This document shows positions 8,186 through 16,437 of a DNA stretch of 30,810 nucleotides, piece after piece. The stretch is from a virus, in IMG/VR virus record IMGVR_UViG_3300030101_003279, positions 1 to 30,810 of that record, one strand, 5' to 3'. The position numbers and the translations under genes were made by a program. Position 1 is the stretch's first letter. Each line of letters opens with the position of its first letter. The notes beneath the pieces were generated by a model, which was not told the origin of the DNA, searched no databases, and was given only the letters and a program-made list of their open reading frames with translations.

Positions 8186-8221
8186 GGCCGGTAGTCGCGT
8201 AAAACGGCTGCCGGCCTTTTT
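8186..8221 (+). terminator. Strong Rho-independent terminator after head genes
   Basis: Bases 8186-8197 (GGCCGGTAGTCG) pair with 8205-8216 (CGGCTGCCGGCC) over 12 positions with two G-U pairs and a 7-base loop CGTAAAA. TTTTT follows directly at 8217-8221. It sits 23 bases after a stop and 7 bases before the next start. It may lower tail-gene expression relative to capsid. Confidence 0.88.
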
Positions 8222-8227
8222 ATTGAA

Positions 8228-8524
8228 ATGAGTTACGCAACAGATTTAGAAGAGATGTTGAACGACCTTCCTGCGTTTTATTCGATTGGCTCTACGCAAT
8301 ATATTGGCGCAGTCAACGAAAGCAGCAAAGGCCAAGACGCAGGAGAGGGCGGGTTCCTTGACGACTTCGACCTGACGTTGGTCGGCAAAAAATCAGACCA
8401 TTCGACGCTGCCGGCCATTGGTTCCAAGATAACATACGACAGCCAGGCTTATAGAATCGAAAAAATCACAACCACCGGCGACGGCGCCGAGGTGCGGTTT
8501 GATTTAATGAGCGCCGACAGATGA
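8228..8524 (+). CDS. Head-tail connector-like protein
   Basis: A 98-residue protein right after the head terminator and before the tail completion genes. It is beta-rich and acidic, with YRIEKITTTGDGAEVRFDLMS at its end. This kind of C-terminal strand (a measured value followed by a check on dose or scale) is seen in gpFII-like or head-tail adaptor proteins, but I cannot assign a family firmly. Its last bases form an ATGA overlap with the next gene, indicating translational coupling. The role is inferred from gene order. Confidence 0.55.
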   Translation: MSYATDLEEMLNDLPAFYSIGSTQYIGAVNESSKGQDAGEGGFLDDFDLTLVGKKSDHSTLPAIGSKITYDSQAYRIEKITTTGDGAEVRFDLMSADR

Positions 8525-9189
8525 GTTTGACCATTGACCAGGCAGCATTCACGCGCACGCTTCGACGATACGCGAAGGTAAACAAAAAAACCTTTCGCGA
8601 AATCGTCAACAAAAAGGCGCTCGACCTGGCCTTCAACGCGCAGCGATTGACGGAGGCAGCCGACCCGCAAGCAATCGAGTACAAACTCGGCGCCATTGGC
8701 AACAAAGTCGGCCGGAACCGCAAGACGGGCGGCATCCGCAAAGGCCGCAGAATTTTAAAAGAGGACAACTTCGCCGCCCGCATAGTTAACAGCCGGCGCA
8801 AGAAGGCTGGCCAGCCGTTAATATGGGGCAAAGAACTTGAGAGAGCGGCACAAAAACTCATAAACGCGAGGGTGCGGGCTGTTAAGTTTCTGCGCTCCGG
8901 CTGGCTGCCGGCCATCAAAAAACTTTCGTTTGCAGTCGACCGCCGCGACCGCGTCCGGTGGCCGAAGGGATTAACCAAGGGCAAGGCCAAGCCGAAAGGC
9001 TACGGCATCGCGGCCCGCAGCGAATTGAAGCCGGCGGCGCTGGTTGTGAATAGCGCCACCAAAAACAACGCCAAGGCGCAGTCAAAAATCATTAAAGGAT
9101 TAAAGGCAGGACTGAACGCGACCATGGCCGACATGGTTGTTTATATTGAACGCAAAATGGGACGCGATTGGAGAAAAGCAGGATTCTAA
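8521..9189 (+). CDS. Tail completion/neck protein (gp10- or gpZ-like candidate)
   Basis: The 222-residue protein is strongly basic (many K and R), helical at the N-terminus (FTRTLRRYAKVNKKTFREIVNKKALDLAFNA) and has the repeated pattern of HK97 gp10-like or lambda gpZ-like proteins: an early helix, a variable basic middle, then a second helix (KIIKGLKAGLNATMADMVVYIERK). Its place between a connector candidate and the tail-terminator candidate agrees. It would help complete the neck that joins head and tail. The ATGA overlap couples it to the gene before, and its stop directly abuts the next ATG. Family membership is inferred. Confidence 0.55.
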   Translation: MSLTIDQAAFTRTLRRYAKVNKKTFREIVNKKALDLAFNAQRLTEAADPQAIEYKLGAIGNKVGRNRKTGGIRKGRRILKEDNFAARIVNSRRKKAGQPLIWGKELERAAQKLINARVRAVKFLRSGWLPAIKKLSFAVDRRDRVRWPKGLTKGKAKPKGYGIAARSELKPAALVVNSATKNNAKAQSKIIKGLKAGLNATMADMVVYIERKMGRDWRKAGF

Positions 9190-9624
9190 ATGGCATTTAA
9201 TACACTAGAAGAAAAACTTGAAACGCGGGCCAAGGCCATACTTGACGACGACAGCACGTTCAGCGGTTACAGCATCACCGTTTCAAAGGGCGAGGACGAC
9301 GACGAACTATCGCTGCCGCGGTGCCTGGTGATTTGTGAAGGCGGCGAAGAGTCAATCCCTGGCCTTGGTAACTTCAACTGCGAACTGGTCATCCGCCTAG
9401 TCGAGTCAATGGACGACACAACCCTAGCCAACCACCAGACGCACGTCGCCACGATGCGGGACTTGTTTATGGATGACGGAATCGCCGGAACCCTGACCGA
9501 CAGCAGCGAGGCCGTGACCGTTTTCGCTGTCAAAAGTTTTAGTATTTCCAAGACCGTAGAGGACAGAAATTGGGTTTGCGATTTGTCGCTTGAGGTTTTA
9601 GCGGCCGCCAGCAACATCACTTGA
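9190..9624 (+). CDS. Tail terminator-like protein (gpU position)
   Basis: The 144-residue protein starts at the base after the previous stop. An N-terminal helix (FNTLEEKLETRAKAIL) is followed by strands (PRCLVICEGGEES, CELVIRLVES), a helix (ANHQTHVATMRDLFMD) and a final strand (NWVCDLSLEVLAA). This helix-strand order is that of tail terminator and related small proteins in siphophages. It lies immediately before the tail-tube genes, where lambda gpU is found. Such a protein caps the growing tail tube and joins the head. No motif confirms it. Confidence 0.5.
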   Translation: MAFNTLEEKLETRAKAILDDDSTFSGYSITVSKGEDDDELSLPRCLVICEGGEESIPGLGNFNCELVIRLVESMDDTTLANHQTHVATMRDLFMDDGIAGTLTDSSEAVTVFAVKSFSISKTVEDRNWVCDLSLEVLAAASNIT

Positions 9625-9637
9625 GGAATTTATTTCG

Positions 9638-10030
9638 ATGGCAACTGTTAAGGGTACTTCAATAATTTATGGTGTTGCCGGTGGCTTGCAGACATCGGCC
9701 GGCGTGGCACTTACCGGCGTTGCGGCAGTAACGTCAACCGACGCAAACGCCAACTCAGAAACCAAGCGCATAAGAGGCAATAACGGAAACACTCAATCTT
9801 TCGTTTTCAGCAATAACACCACCGAAGTCACGGCCACCGTTGTCACAGCGAACACGGTCGAACTTCCTGCGGTTGGCAGTATTATCAAGCTGGATTCTTT
9901 CACGGCATCAAGTGTAAACGGCAAGTATTACGTCACAAGCGCAGATGAAAATTTCAGCAACGAGAGCGAGATGACCATGACGGTCAACTTGATAAAATTC
10001 CCAGGTTCATCGTTCACAGACCTTTCATAA
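9638..10030 (+). CDS. Major tail (tube) protein candidate, copy 1
   Basis: A 130-residue beta-rich protein starting MATVKGTSIIYGV. It shares an obvious common origin with the following gene: both begin MATVKGT, both have ET(K/R)-I-(R/K)G followed by a GN/GD turn, and both end with NG-YY-T then FSNES/YSNEN and a final strand. Tail-tube proteins are small beta-sandwich proteins placed before the chaperone and tape measure genes, as here. GAGGA at 9622-9626 precedes the ATG by 11 bases, a modest ribosome site. One of the two copies is probably the tube subunit. Confidence 0.65.
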   Translation: MATVKGTSIIYGVAGGLQTSAGVALTGVAAVTSTDANANSETKRIRGNNGNTQSFVFSNNTTEVTATVVTANTVELPAVGSIIKLDSFTASSVNGKYYVTSADENFSNESEMTMTVNLIKFPGSSFTDLS

Positions 10031-10031
10031 T

Positions 10032-10502
10032 ATGGCAACCGTCAAAGGCACAAATATCGAGTTTGGCATCGTAAACAATGCCACGACAGGATTCAGCGGC
10101 GAGGCAATAGTCACCAGCGCCAGCGGCGGAACTCGTGCCGAAACTCGGCAAATCAAAGGCAGCGATGGCGACGCGATGAGTTACGTCATTTATGACGAAT
10201 CGAAGGAAGTCAGCGTCGACGTTGTTTTAAAGTCAGGATGTTCAATTGGTGGCCATGTTACCCAATCTGCCTGTACTTCTGCCGGCGGCACATGGACGGC
10301 CGGAGACGTTGCTGACCTTGGTACAAACGGCAGCGTGCTGACGCTTTCAAACTTTGCAGGCGGAACAGCGGACATAAATGGCGCTTATTATTTAACAGGC
10401 AGCGCCGTTAACTACTCCAACGAAAACGAAGCAACTGCCAGCCTCACATTGTTACGCTTGGAGGATGCCGTATTCACCGGCACCGGCAAAGACCTCGCCT
10501 AA
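10032..10502 (+). CDS. Major tail (tube) protein candidate, copy 2 with Cys insertion
   Basis: A 156-residue paralogue of the preceding gene, starting one base after its stop. Relative to copy 1 it carries an insertion around residues 69-95 with two cysteines (C70, C81) in a C-x10-C-x6-W pattern containing GGTWT. I recall similar cysteine-GG-W peptides in marine and metagenomic virion proteins, where they may form a small loop, but I cannot cite a family. The insertion would lie on a loop of the beta-sandwich and could project from the tail surface. Whether both paralogues enter the tube, or one caps or decorates it, is open. Confidence 0.65.
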   Translation: MATVKGTNIEFGIVNNATTGFSGEAIVTSASGGTRAETRQIKGSDGDAMSYVIYDESKEVSVDVVLKSGCSIGGHVTQSACTSAGGTWTAGDVADLGTNGSVLTLSNFAGGTADINGAYYLTGSAVNYSNENEATASLTLLRLEDAVFTGTGKDLA

Positions 10503-10504
10503 AT

Positions 10505-11071
10505 GTGGATGACTACTTGCACAGTATCATTCCCGAACCTGTCACGATTCTCGGACAGGATTTGCGGCCGTTCAGTCTAGGCCATTACCTACTACTGCAA
10601 CGCCTGGAATGCGCCTTCGTCTGCGATGACGAGGAACCGCTTCTAGGTGATTTACTTTTGGGGTTGCTGGTCTGCGGCAACACTTTTGAAGGCGCACAGG
10701 AACTACTGCGCCGCGCCGAACTAGGTGACGACATCAAGGCTTGGGCCGAGAACGTCGGCGAGTTTGAAGCGGACGAAAAGGCTGTTCTGTTTACCGACTA
10801 CATCAACGCCGCTTTGGCCATGCCTAAATTTTGGACGAAAGGCCAGGGCGGGGGAACCAAGGCAGGCGCACCATGGCCGCAAGCCATGAGGGTGAAGCTA
10901 ATCAGCGAGGGAGGCTTCACCGCCTCGGCCGTAATGAATCAACCGCTTGGCCAAACCTGGTGGGATTATCTGACATTGAATGAATTGAAGGGCAGCGTGA
11001 AAATCAGCGACGACAGCACAGAGGAACTTTTGCGCCGGCATAGAGAAGCGCAGCAGGAGGTTGCAACCTAA
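10505..11071 (+). CDS. Tail assembly chaperone-position protein
   Basis: A 188-residue mainly helical protein between the tail-tube and tape measure genes, where tail assembly chaperones (lambda gpG/gpGT) sit. The usable start is GTG at 10505; an ATG at 10503 is in a frame that closes after about 25 codons. The N-terminus (PVTILGQDLRPFSLGHYLLLQRL) looks like the start of a gpG-like chaperone that reads as a small domain about a substrate level. I see no convincing slippery heptamer for a programmed frameshift. The stop overlaps the tape measure ATG (TAATG). Confidence 0.5.
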   Translation: MDDYLHSIIPEPVTILGQDLRPFSLGHYLLLQRLECAFVCDDEEPLLGDLLLGLLVCGNTFEGAQELLRRAELGDDIKAWAENVGEFEADEKAVLFTDYINAALAMPKFWTKGQGGGTKAGAPWPQAMRVKLISEGGFTASAVMNQPLGQTWWDYLTLNELKGSVKISDDSTEELLRRHREAQQEVAT

Positions 11072-12285
11072 TGGCAACCGCGCACATGAATGTCAAAGGC
11101 CGGACGTCGCTTGACGGTTCCGGTTGGGCTGCCGGCCTCCGCAAGATGGAAGTCGGCACAAAGGGCGCCGCAGGCCGGATGGCCGCAAGCATGGCCGGCA
11201 TGGTCGGCGGTTTGTTTGCTGTTTCAGCACTCCGCAGCGCCACGATGAGAATGGTGGCCCACGCTGACGCCATCGACAAAATGGCCAAGCGAATGGAGTC
11301 GTCGACTGATACTGTCCAAAAGTTCGATTTTGCTGCCACGCAAAACGGCGCCACAATGCAAAACGTCGAATCGTCATTCATTAAAACGGCGCAAGCAATG
11401 GAAGGCGCAAGGCAAGGCTTGTCGACTTATGTGCGTGCATTTGAGGCGTTTGGCATATCAATGCAGCAGATTAAAAGCAGCACGCCGGAAGAGATATTCC
11501 TACAGATTGCAAGGGCTGTTGAAAAGGCTGGCGGCGCATTGGATAAGGCAAAGTCGTTGCAGGACATCATGGGCCGAGGTGGCAAGATGTTGGTGCCTGC
11601 TTTTGTGTCTGGATTTGCCGGGACTGCCGGAACAGCGCCGCCTTCAATTGACGTTGATTCGATTCGCCGCCTTGCAGAATTTAATGACGAACTTGACCGG
11701 TTAAAGCGCGAAATATTGCCGGGTGCAGCTTTAGCGGTAAAGGGGTTGGCCGATGTGTTTTTTGCATTCAACGCTGAATACAAAAAGGACACCATGACAT
11801 TCAAGCCGGGAGAGGCTGGCAAAGTTGGTGCCGGCGGCAAAATGCCTGCGGTAAAACAGACTGCCGGCTTTTTGGAAACGATACTTGTTGAATTAAGTAA
11901 GAACCCATTACTGCCAGATGCAGCACCTACATCATCAAAAATAAGAGTGGCACAAGACAGGGAACGGCGGCGCCTTATGAAACAAGGCGTACCGGTCAAC
12001 CTTGCCACCGGAGAACTGGTGCGCGACGACATGAACATGGACAGGGGTGTTTTCCTTGGTTCAAACGTCGGACAATTGCCGTCGTCTCAGGTAAGTGAAT
12101 CAGCAGCAGCAGCAACAGCAGGCGCCAAGTCGTTTATAAAACCAAGCCTAGCACTTAACGCATTGCAGCGAATCGGTGCGGCAGTCAGTCAATCCGCCGA
12201 CCCGATAGCCATCGAGAAGGACAACAACATCCTTTTGAAACGCATCGCCAACAACACTAAAGACATCGCAAGGAACAGCGAATAA
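11071..12285 (+). CDS. Tape measure protein (short)
   Basis: A 404-residue protein with the usual tape-measure layout: Ala/Gly/Met-rich N-terminus with a hydrophobic stretch (AASMAGMVGGLFAVSALRSATMRM, about residues 37-60), then ADAIDKMAKRMESSTDTVQKFDFAATQNG, a pattern repeated in many phage tape measures, and further helices. At about 1.5 angstrom per residue this predicts a tail near 60 nm, less than half of lambda (gpH 853 residues). A run of CAG codons (Ser-Ala-Ala-Ala near residue 347) is present. The protein would set tail length and may help DNA entry. The gene begins at a TAATG overlap and ends at another. Confidence 0.85.
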   Translation: MATAHMNVKGRTSLDGSGWAAGLRKMEVGTKGAAGRMAASMAGMVGGLFAVSALRSATMRMVAHADAIDKMAKRMESSTDTVQKFDFAATQNGATMQNVESSFIKTAQAMEGARQGLSTYVRAFEAFGISMQQIKSSTPEEIFLQIARAVEKAGGALDKAKSLQDIMGRGGKMLVPAFVSGFAGTAGTAPPSIDVDSIRRLAEFNDELDRLKREILPGAALAVKGLADVFFAFNAEYKKDTMTFKPGEAGKVGAGGKMPAVKQTAGFLETILVELSKNPLLPDAAPTSSKIRVAQDRERRRLMKQGVPVNLATGELVRDDMNMDRGVFLGSNVGQLPSSQVSESAAAATAGAKSFIKPSLALNALQRIGAAVSQSADPIAIEKDNNILLKRIANNTKDIARNSE

Positions 12286-13154
12286 TGCCGACAGTTAAGG
12301 GAGTCAATTTAGTCGAACAGAACCCAAGCATTGCCTGGGACAAGAACAGCGGCTTTTCATTCACCAAAGAATTTGAAGGCGAGACGACTGCGGTGCGCGG
12401 GCTGATGGGCCGCTACGTCCGAGACGGTTCCGCAAGCAACATTCGCTTTGAGCCAGACGGCGCCACGGCCAAGCTGTTTGTAAATTATCAGAAAGACGTC
12501 TGGGGTGGTTCCGGCTTAGACGAAACGCCTGTCGAAATTTGGGAACTGGATGGCAACGACACGCAATACAGTTTGTGGGAACATCCGACAATCAAGGCAA
12601 TCAACTTTCAAACCGCGGACAACGAAAAGGCGCGGAACAAAATCAAAAAGCAACTGGAACAGGAGGTCGAAACCGACGCCGACGGTGATGTCATTGTTCC
12701 GGCATTCTTGTCGGACTCAAGCTGTCCTGCTGACCTCAAAAGCATTTACCGGCATTTGACCAAGGAACAAGACTCTTGGCAGCGGCCGACCTACACACTG
12801 CGACACACGCTGACATTCTCACCGGAGTACAACTACGCGGCCAGCGTCGTGCAGCGTGCTTACTCTTACGTTAATTATATCATCACGCCGGCGCAGTTGA
12901 CCGGCAACGCCACAATCGGCGAACCGACACTTGATGCCGCTATAACGACCAGCATAACAAACGCGCAGACGAACAGCCTGCCGGCCGGTGTTAATTCTGG
13001 AACCGGCCAGCAAACGATTGACGGCATCACGCACCAATGGGGGTGGCTGAAGTCTGCGCCAAAGATTGTGTCCGAAGGCCGCCGCAAAATTACGCTGACG
13101 CAAGAGTGGAAACTAGAACTCTGGTCGACTTGGATTTACACGGTAGCAAGTTAA
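12285..13154 (+). CDS. Tail tip or distal tail protein (unrecognised)
   Basis: The 289-residue protein follows the tape measure with a one-base overlap, the position of distal tail proteins. It starts MPTVKGVNLVEQNP. The middle contains a long charged helix (NEKARNKIKKQLEQEVETDADGD) and the C-terminus an aromatic strand region (RRKITLTQEWKLELWSTWIY). I do not recognise a family; a role at the tail tip is inferred only from gene order. Its start shares only TVKG with the two tail-tube paralogues, which is too little to claim kinship. Confidence 0.6.
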   Translation: MPTVKGVNLVEQNPSIAWDKNSGFSFTKEFEGETTAVRGLMGRYVRDGSASNIRFEPDGATAKLFVNYQKDVWGGSGLDETPVEIWELDGNDTQYSLWEHPTIKAINFQTADNEKARNKIKKQLEQEVETDADGDVIVPAFLSDSSCPADLKSIYRHLTKEQDSWQRPTYTLRHTLTFSPEYNYAASVVQRAYSYVNYIITPAQLTGNATIGEPTLDAAITTSITNAQTNSLPAGVNSGTGQQTIDGITHQWGWLKSAPKIVSEGRRKITLTQEWKLELWSTWIYTVAS

Positions 13155-13157
13155 ACC

Positions 13158-13370
13158 ATGCAGGCGCCGCAAAGACTTCCCGAAACCAACACCAAAAACA
13201 GTTGGTTAAACCGTCTCCTGGCATACACCAAAAGCCTGGAGGTGCGCGGCAATAATAAAGTCAGAGTCAGCAGGGGAACCAGCGGAACAGAAATTGACGT
13301 CAAACAGCCGCGCCGGATGTCTGCAGGAGGTAGTGGCGGCACAGATGAAGGCAGAGCGGTTTGGCTGTAG
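13158..13370 (+). CDS. Small tail-region protein
   Basis: A 70-residue basic protein starting 3 bases after the previous stop and overlapping the next gene by 10 bases. It contains NSWLNRLLAYTKSLEVRGNNKVRV and a Gly/Ser-rich end (SAGGSGGTDEGRAVWL). Tight packing supports translation. No family is recognised; it may be a small tail-tip or assembly factor. Confidence 0.55.
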   Translation: MQAPQRLPETNTKNSWLNRLLAYTKSLEVRGNNKVRVSRGTSGTEIDVKQPRRMSAGGSGGTDEGRAVWL

Positions 13371-16300
13371 ATTACATCACCGGTTCCAAGACGGCTGTCA
13401 CGGCCGCCAAACTAAATCAACTCTGGGCCGAGGTGGACACAATCGCCGGCAAAGCGCTTGACGAAAAAAGCTGCCTGCTTGTTTCCGACCACACTGACCG
13501 CACCTTGTTCGGACAACCGTTTTACTTCTTCACGGCCTCAGACCACACAATAAGCGATTATACGGTGTTTCGAGGCGCCATAGGTGCAGGCAGCGGCAAA
13601 ACGGTCACAGTAAGCAACCACGACCAAGCAAGCTATGACACAGCAGCAGCAGGCGCGACAATCACGTCGACGAACACCACGAACTACTGGGCCAAGACAT
13701 CAGACACGCTAAATCTGGAGAAGTCGCTGAAAGCGCACACGCGCATTGTCGGCAGCGACACGCTTTATTTGTGGGAGGATAGGCTACCACATCCAGAGAA
13801 GGTGTTTCGCTATGCCGTGGCGGAACTGGTAATCGGCAATCACAGTGGCACGTTCACCGTCGACGACAGTTGGAACAAGTTCCAATTCTTCCGCATACAC
13901 AATCTGACGGCGACAGATGTCACGGTTAACTTTGGCAGCACGCCGCACCACACATTCACCGTCGGCAAGTTCTCGCAGAAGTGCGCCAGACGCGACTCAG
14001 TCACAAGCGGATACGATTCGACGTACAGATACGTCTGGAAGGTGAAAGCAGGCGACCCGCGGTTCATTAAATTCACAAGCTATGCCGGCAGCGTGATGCA
14101 AACCATGGAGGCCAACAACGTTACAAACCCAAGTTGGCTTTACCGTTTTTTTTCAGAGTTAAGCGAAAAAGGTTTCATTTACCTGGACAGGCACACCTGG
14201 ACAGACATCGGCAGCGACTACCAGGACGCCGGCAAGCTGCCGACGATTAGCAACAGCACGCTGGTCGGTGATTTGATTTATACCAAAGGCACGTTTTCAA
14301 AGGTGCGTAAAATCACGAGCGGCAGCGCGTTCAGCAGTAACACCTACACGCACGCCGGTTTCTCAACGCTGCCGTCGCTGCTGACCGCTCTGGGATATTC
14401 GACGTATCTGGACGACCATGACCTTGTCATCAACCAAGACACCGGCAGCTACTTGAACAACTTGGCCGGCATCACGACCAATCTCTTCGACTACCGCGAC
14501 AACTTCCGCGTGATTGATGTGGTTGACAATGATAAGGCGCTTTTGACGGCAATGCTGCTGCCTGCTTTGGGAAGCGTTTCATCTAATCGGCCAAATAACA
14601 GTGCCTTGAGAATATCAGCTTTCGAGGTGCCGGGAGATTTGCCGATAGTTTCAATTGATTACGGTGACAAGTATTCAAGCCACACGACTACACTTGGAAC
14701 GCTGGCAACCGCGTTGACCGGCTCGATGCCGATACAGAACAACCAGCAGGCCAACACACCGACAATCACTTGTATCAGCACAACAGAAGGGCCGATTTTG
14801 ACGTGGACGGAAAACTGGTATCTTGGAACAGCAACTCCAAAGACCACGCACGGGTACACGGTGTTTAATATGAACTGGCGTTCGCAGCTACACCAAGCAA
14901 TCGACAGCAACGGCCGGCTTGAATACCAACGCTTCTGGCGTCTTAACACGCACCGCAACAGCAACGCCACCGAGTTTTATTTTGCAGGCTGGCCGACGCC
15001 GCTGAAGGTTTCCGGTTCAACCATGGTTAACCGATATGACCGGATTTTTGAAGGCGGCCGCAAGGTGCGCCGGTACGGAACCAAGGACAGCGACGGCACT
15101 CACAACGACATCACGGCCGACCCTGTCGGCATATCTGGTGCAGACTTTGGTCAGGACAACATTGAAACGCTGACCGACAGCACCATCGCCACGCAGACGT
15201 CCAGCTTTGCCTTGGTGAATCCGACATTCTCAAGCGGTGACACCGACAAGGCGAATATTCCTGTCGTCGTTCCTGACGGCGCCAAGCAGTACCAAGACAA
15301 CAAAACAGACCAGACGTGGCTGAACTCAAACTTGGCCAATTTGCGATTCCCCGGCCCCGAGTACGATTGGACGACTATGGCTGGCGATGAATACATTCGT
15401 CTGAATCTATTGCGTGAACATTACAACGACTTGGTCACGCAGTGCAAAAAGGTGAAGCGCATCAGAACACTGGCCATTGATTCGGTTTATTTTGGCGAAA
15501 AAGCACTCGCGCCAAGCGAAGATACTTCGATGATAAGAGCGGCCGGCGGAATTAGTGCTTCATTGGCAATTCTACCCAAAACGGCTTATGCGGTTTTCAG
15601 AGACGCGGCCAGAATTGCAGCGTGGACTGCCGCCGGTGCAACAATCAGCGACTCGTCTGACCTACCAAACACCGTCACCCAATTCGCAAGGGTTAACCAA
15701 AAAACATTTCCGCCGTCGTTTGCACACGCAGCATATCAAAGCACGGCAGTCGAAAATCAATTTGCCGCTCTGCGCTGGGTAAAGATTACCGACGCAATAA
15801 GCGCGGCCGCTGCGCTTGGCTTCAAGTTTAGGTTTACGGCTTGGTTGCGTTCGTTGGCATACAACCCATCGACAGTAGCCGACACATCCGACACGATGAC
15901 AATGTCGACCAGCGGCGACTATGTCGGCCACGGCGAGGAACGAATGGAAACCGGTTCTAGTCCAGCAGAAGGGCCGTTTCCGCCGCCGTGCATTACCGGC
16001 GGCAGTTTGTTGCAGACGTCTGACAGTTGCACCTACGGTAAAGCCGCGAACAACTCAGGCCAACAGGGCGGCGGCATTACGGTAGAACATTACATAAACT
16101 TCACCACCAATTTGATTGAGGAAAATGTCGGCGGTGGCTTCTTTAAATATCCCTACATTATTTCAGAAAAAGCCATCACGTTGCACCTTTACGACACCAG
16201 CGTCAGCGGAACAATTGGCACGCTTTCAAAGCAACTCGTCCAAAGCGGAAGCACGCCAGCCAGCGGTTTCGTCAACAACGGCACAGCCACGACCTCAACC

Positions 16301-16393
16301 TACACGCAAGGCACTTTTAACCTCTCTGCAAGCAGCGCAACCCAACAGCACCGATACGCCTTGGAATTAGCGCACACGACCCATTCGGCCTAG
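13361..16393 (+). CDS. Large tail protein of unknown family (TTG start)
   Basis: A 1010-residue protein, the largest in the genome. The frame opens after TGA 13346-13348 and contains no ATG or GTG near the front; TTG at 13361 is the only sensible start, with AAGG at 13348-13351 nine bases upstream. The sequence is rich in T, S, N and aromatic residues, as in beta-rich virion proteins (for example NFGSTPHHTFTV and FRVIDVVDNDKALLTAML). There is no NlpC/P60 peptidase and no gpJ-like motif that I can see. By position it should form the tail tip or baseplate and contact the host. Function is inferred from place and size alone. Confidence 0.75.
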   Translation: MAVDYITGSKTAVTAAKLNQLWAEVDTIAGKALDEKSCLLVSDHTDRTLFGQPFYFFTASDHTISDYTVFRGAIGAGSGKTVTVSNHDQASYDTAAAGATITSTNTTNYWAKTSDTLNLEKSLKAHTRIVGSDTLYLWEDRLPHPEKVFRYAVAELVIGNHSGTFTVDDSWNKFQFFRIHNLTATDVTVNFGSTPHHTFTVGKFSQKCARRDSVTSGYDSTYRYVWKVKAGDPRFIKFTSYAGSVMQTMEANNVTNPSWLYRFFSELSEKGFIYLDRHTWTDIGSDYQDAGKLPTISNSTLVGDLIYTKGTFSKVRKITSGSAFSSNTYTHAGFSTLPSLLTALGYSTYLDDHDLVINQDTGSYLNNLAGITTNLFDYRDNFRVIDVVDNDKALLTAMLLPALGSVSSNRPNNSALRISAFEVPGDLPIVSIDYGDKYSSHTTTLGTLATALTGSMPIQNNQQANTPTITCISTTEGPILTWTENWYLGTATPKTTHGYTVFNMNWRSQLHQAIDSNGRLEYQRFWRLNTHRNSNATEFYFAGWPTPLKVSGSTMVNRYDRIFEGGRKVRRYGTKDSDGTHNDITADPVGISGADFGQDNIETLTDSTIATQTSSFALVNPTFSSGDTDKANIPVVVPDGAKQYQDNKTDQTWLNSNLANLRFPGPEYDWTTMAGDEYIRLNLLREHYNDLVTQCKKVKRIRTLAIDSVYFGEKALAPSEDTSMIRAAGGISASLAILPKTAYAVFRDAARIAAWTAAGATISDSSDLPNTVTQFARVNQKTFPPSFAHAAYQSTAVENQFAALRWVKITDAISAAAALGFKFRFTAWLRSLAYNPSTVADTSDTMTMSTSGDYVGHGEERMETGSSPAEGPFPPPCITGGSLLQTSDSCTYGKAANNSGQQGGGITVEHYINFTTNLIEENVGGGFFKYPYIISEKAITLHLYDTSVSGTIGTLSKQLVQSGSTPASGFVNNGTATTSTYTQGTFNLSASSATQQHRYALELAHTTHSA

Positions 16394-16437
16394 CTTCGCT
16401 TGCAAACTGCCAACGCTGCGGCAGCCTATGGAGGCGA

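Noticed and set aside
10505-11071. Programmed frameshift in the tail chaperone gene
   Set aside because: I looked for a slippery heptamer followed by an extended second frame and found none convincing; the next gene begins directly with its own ATG.
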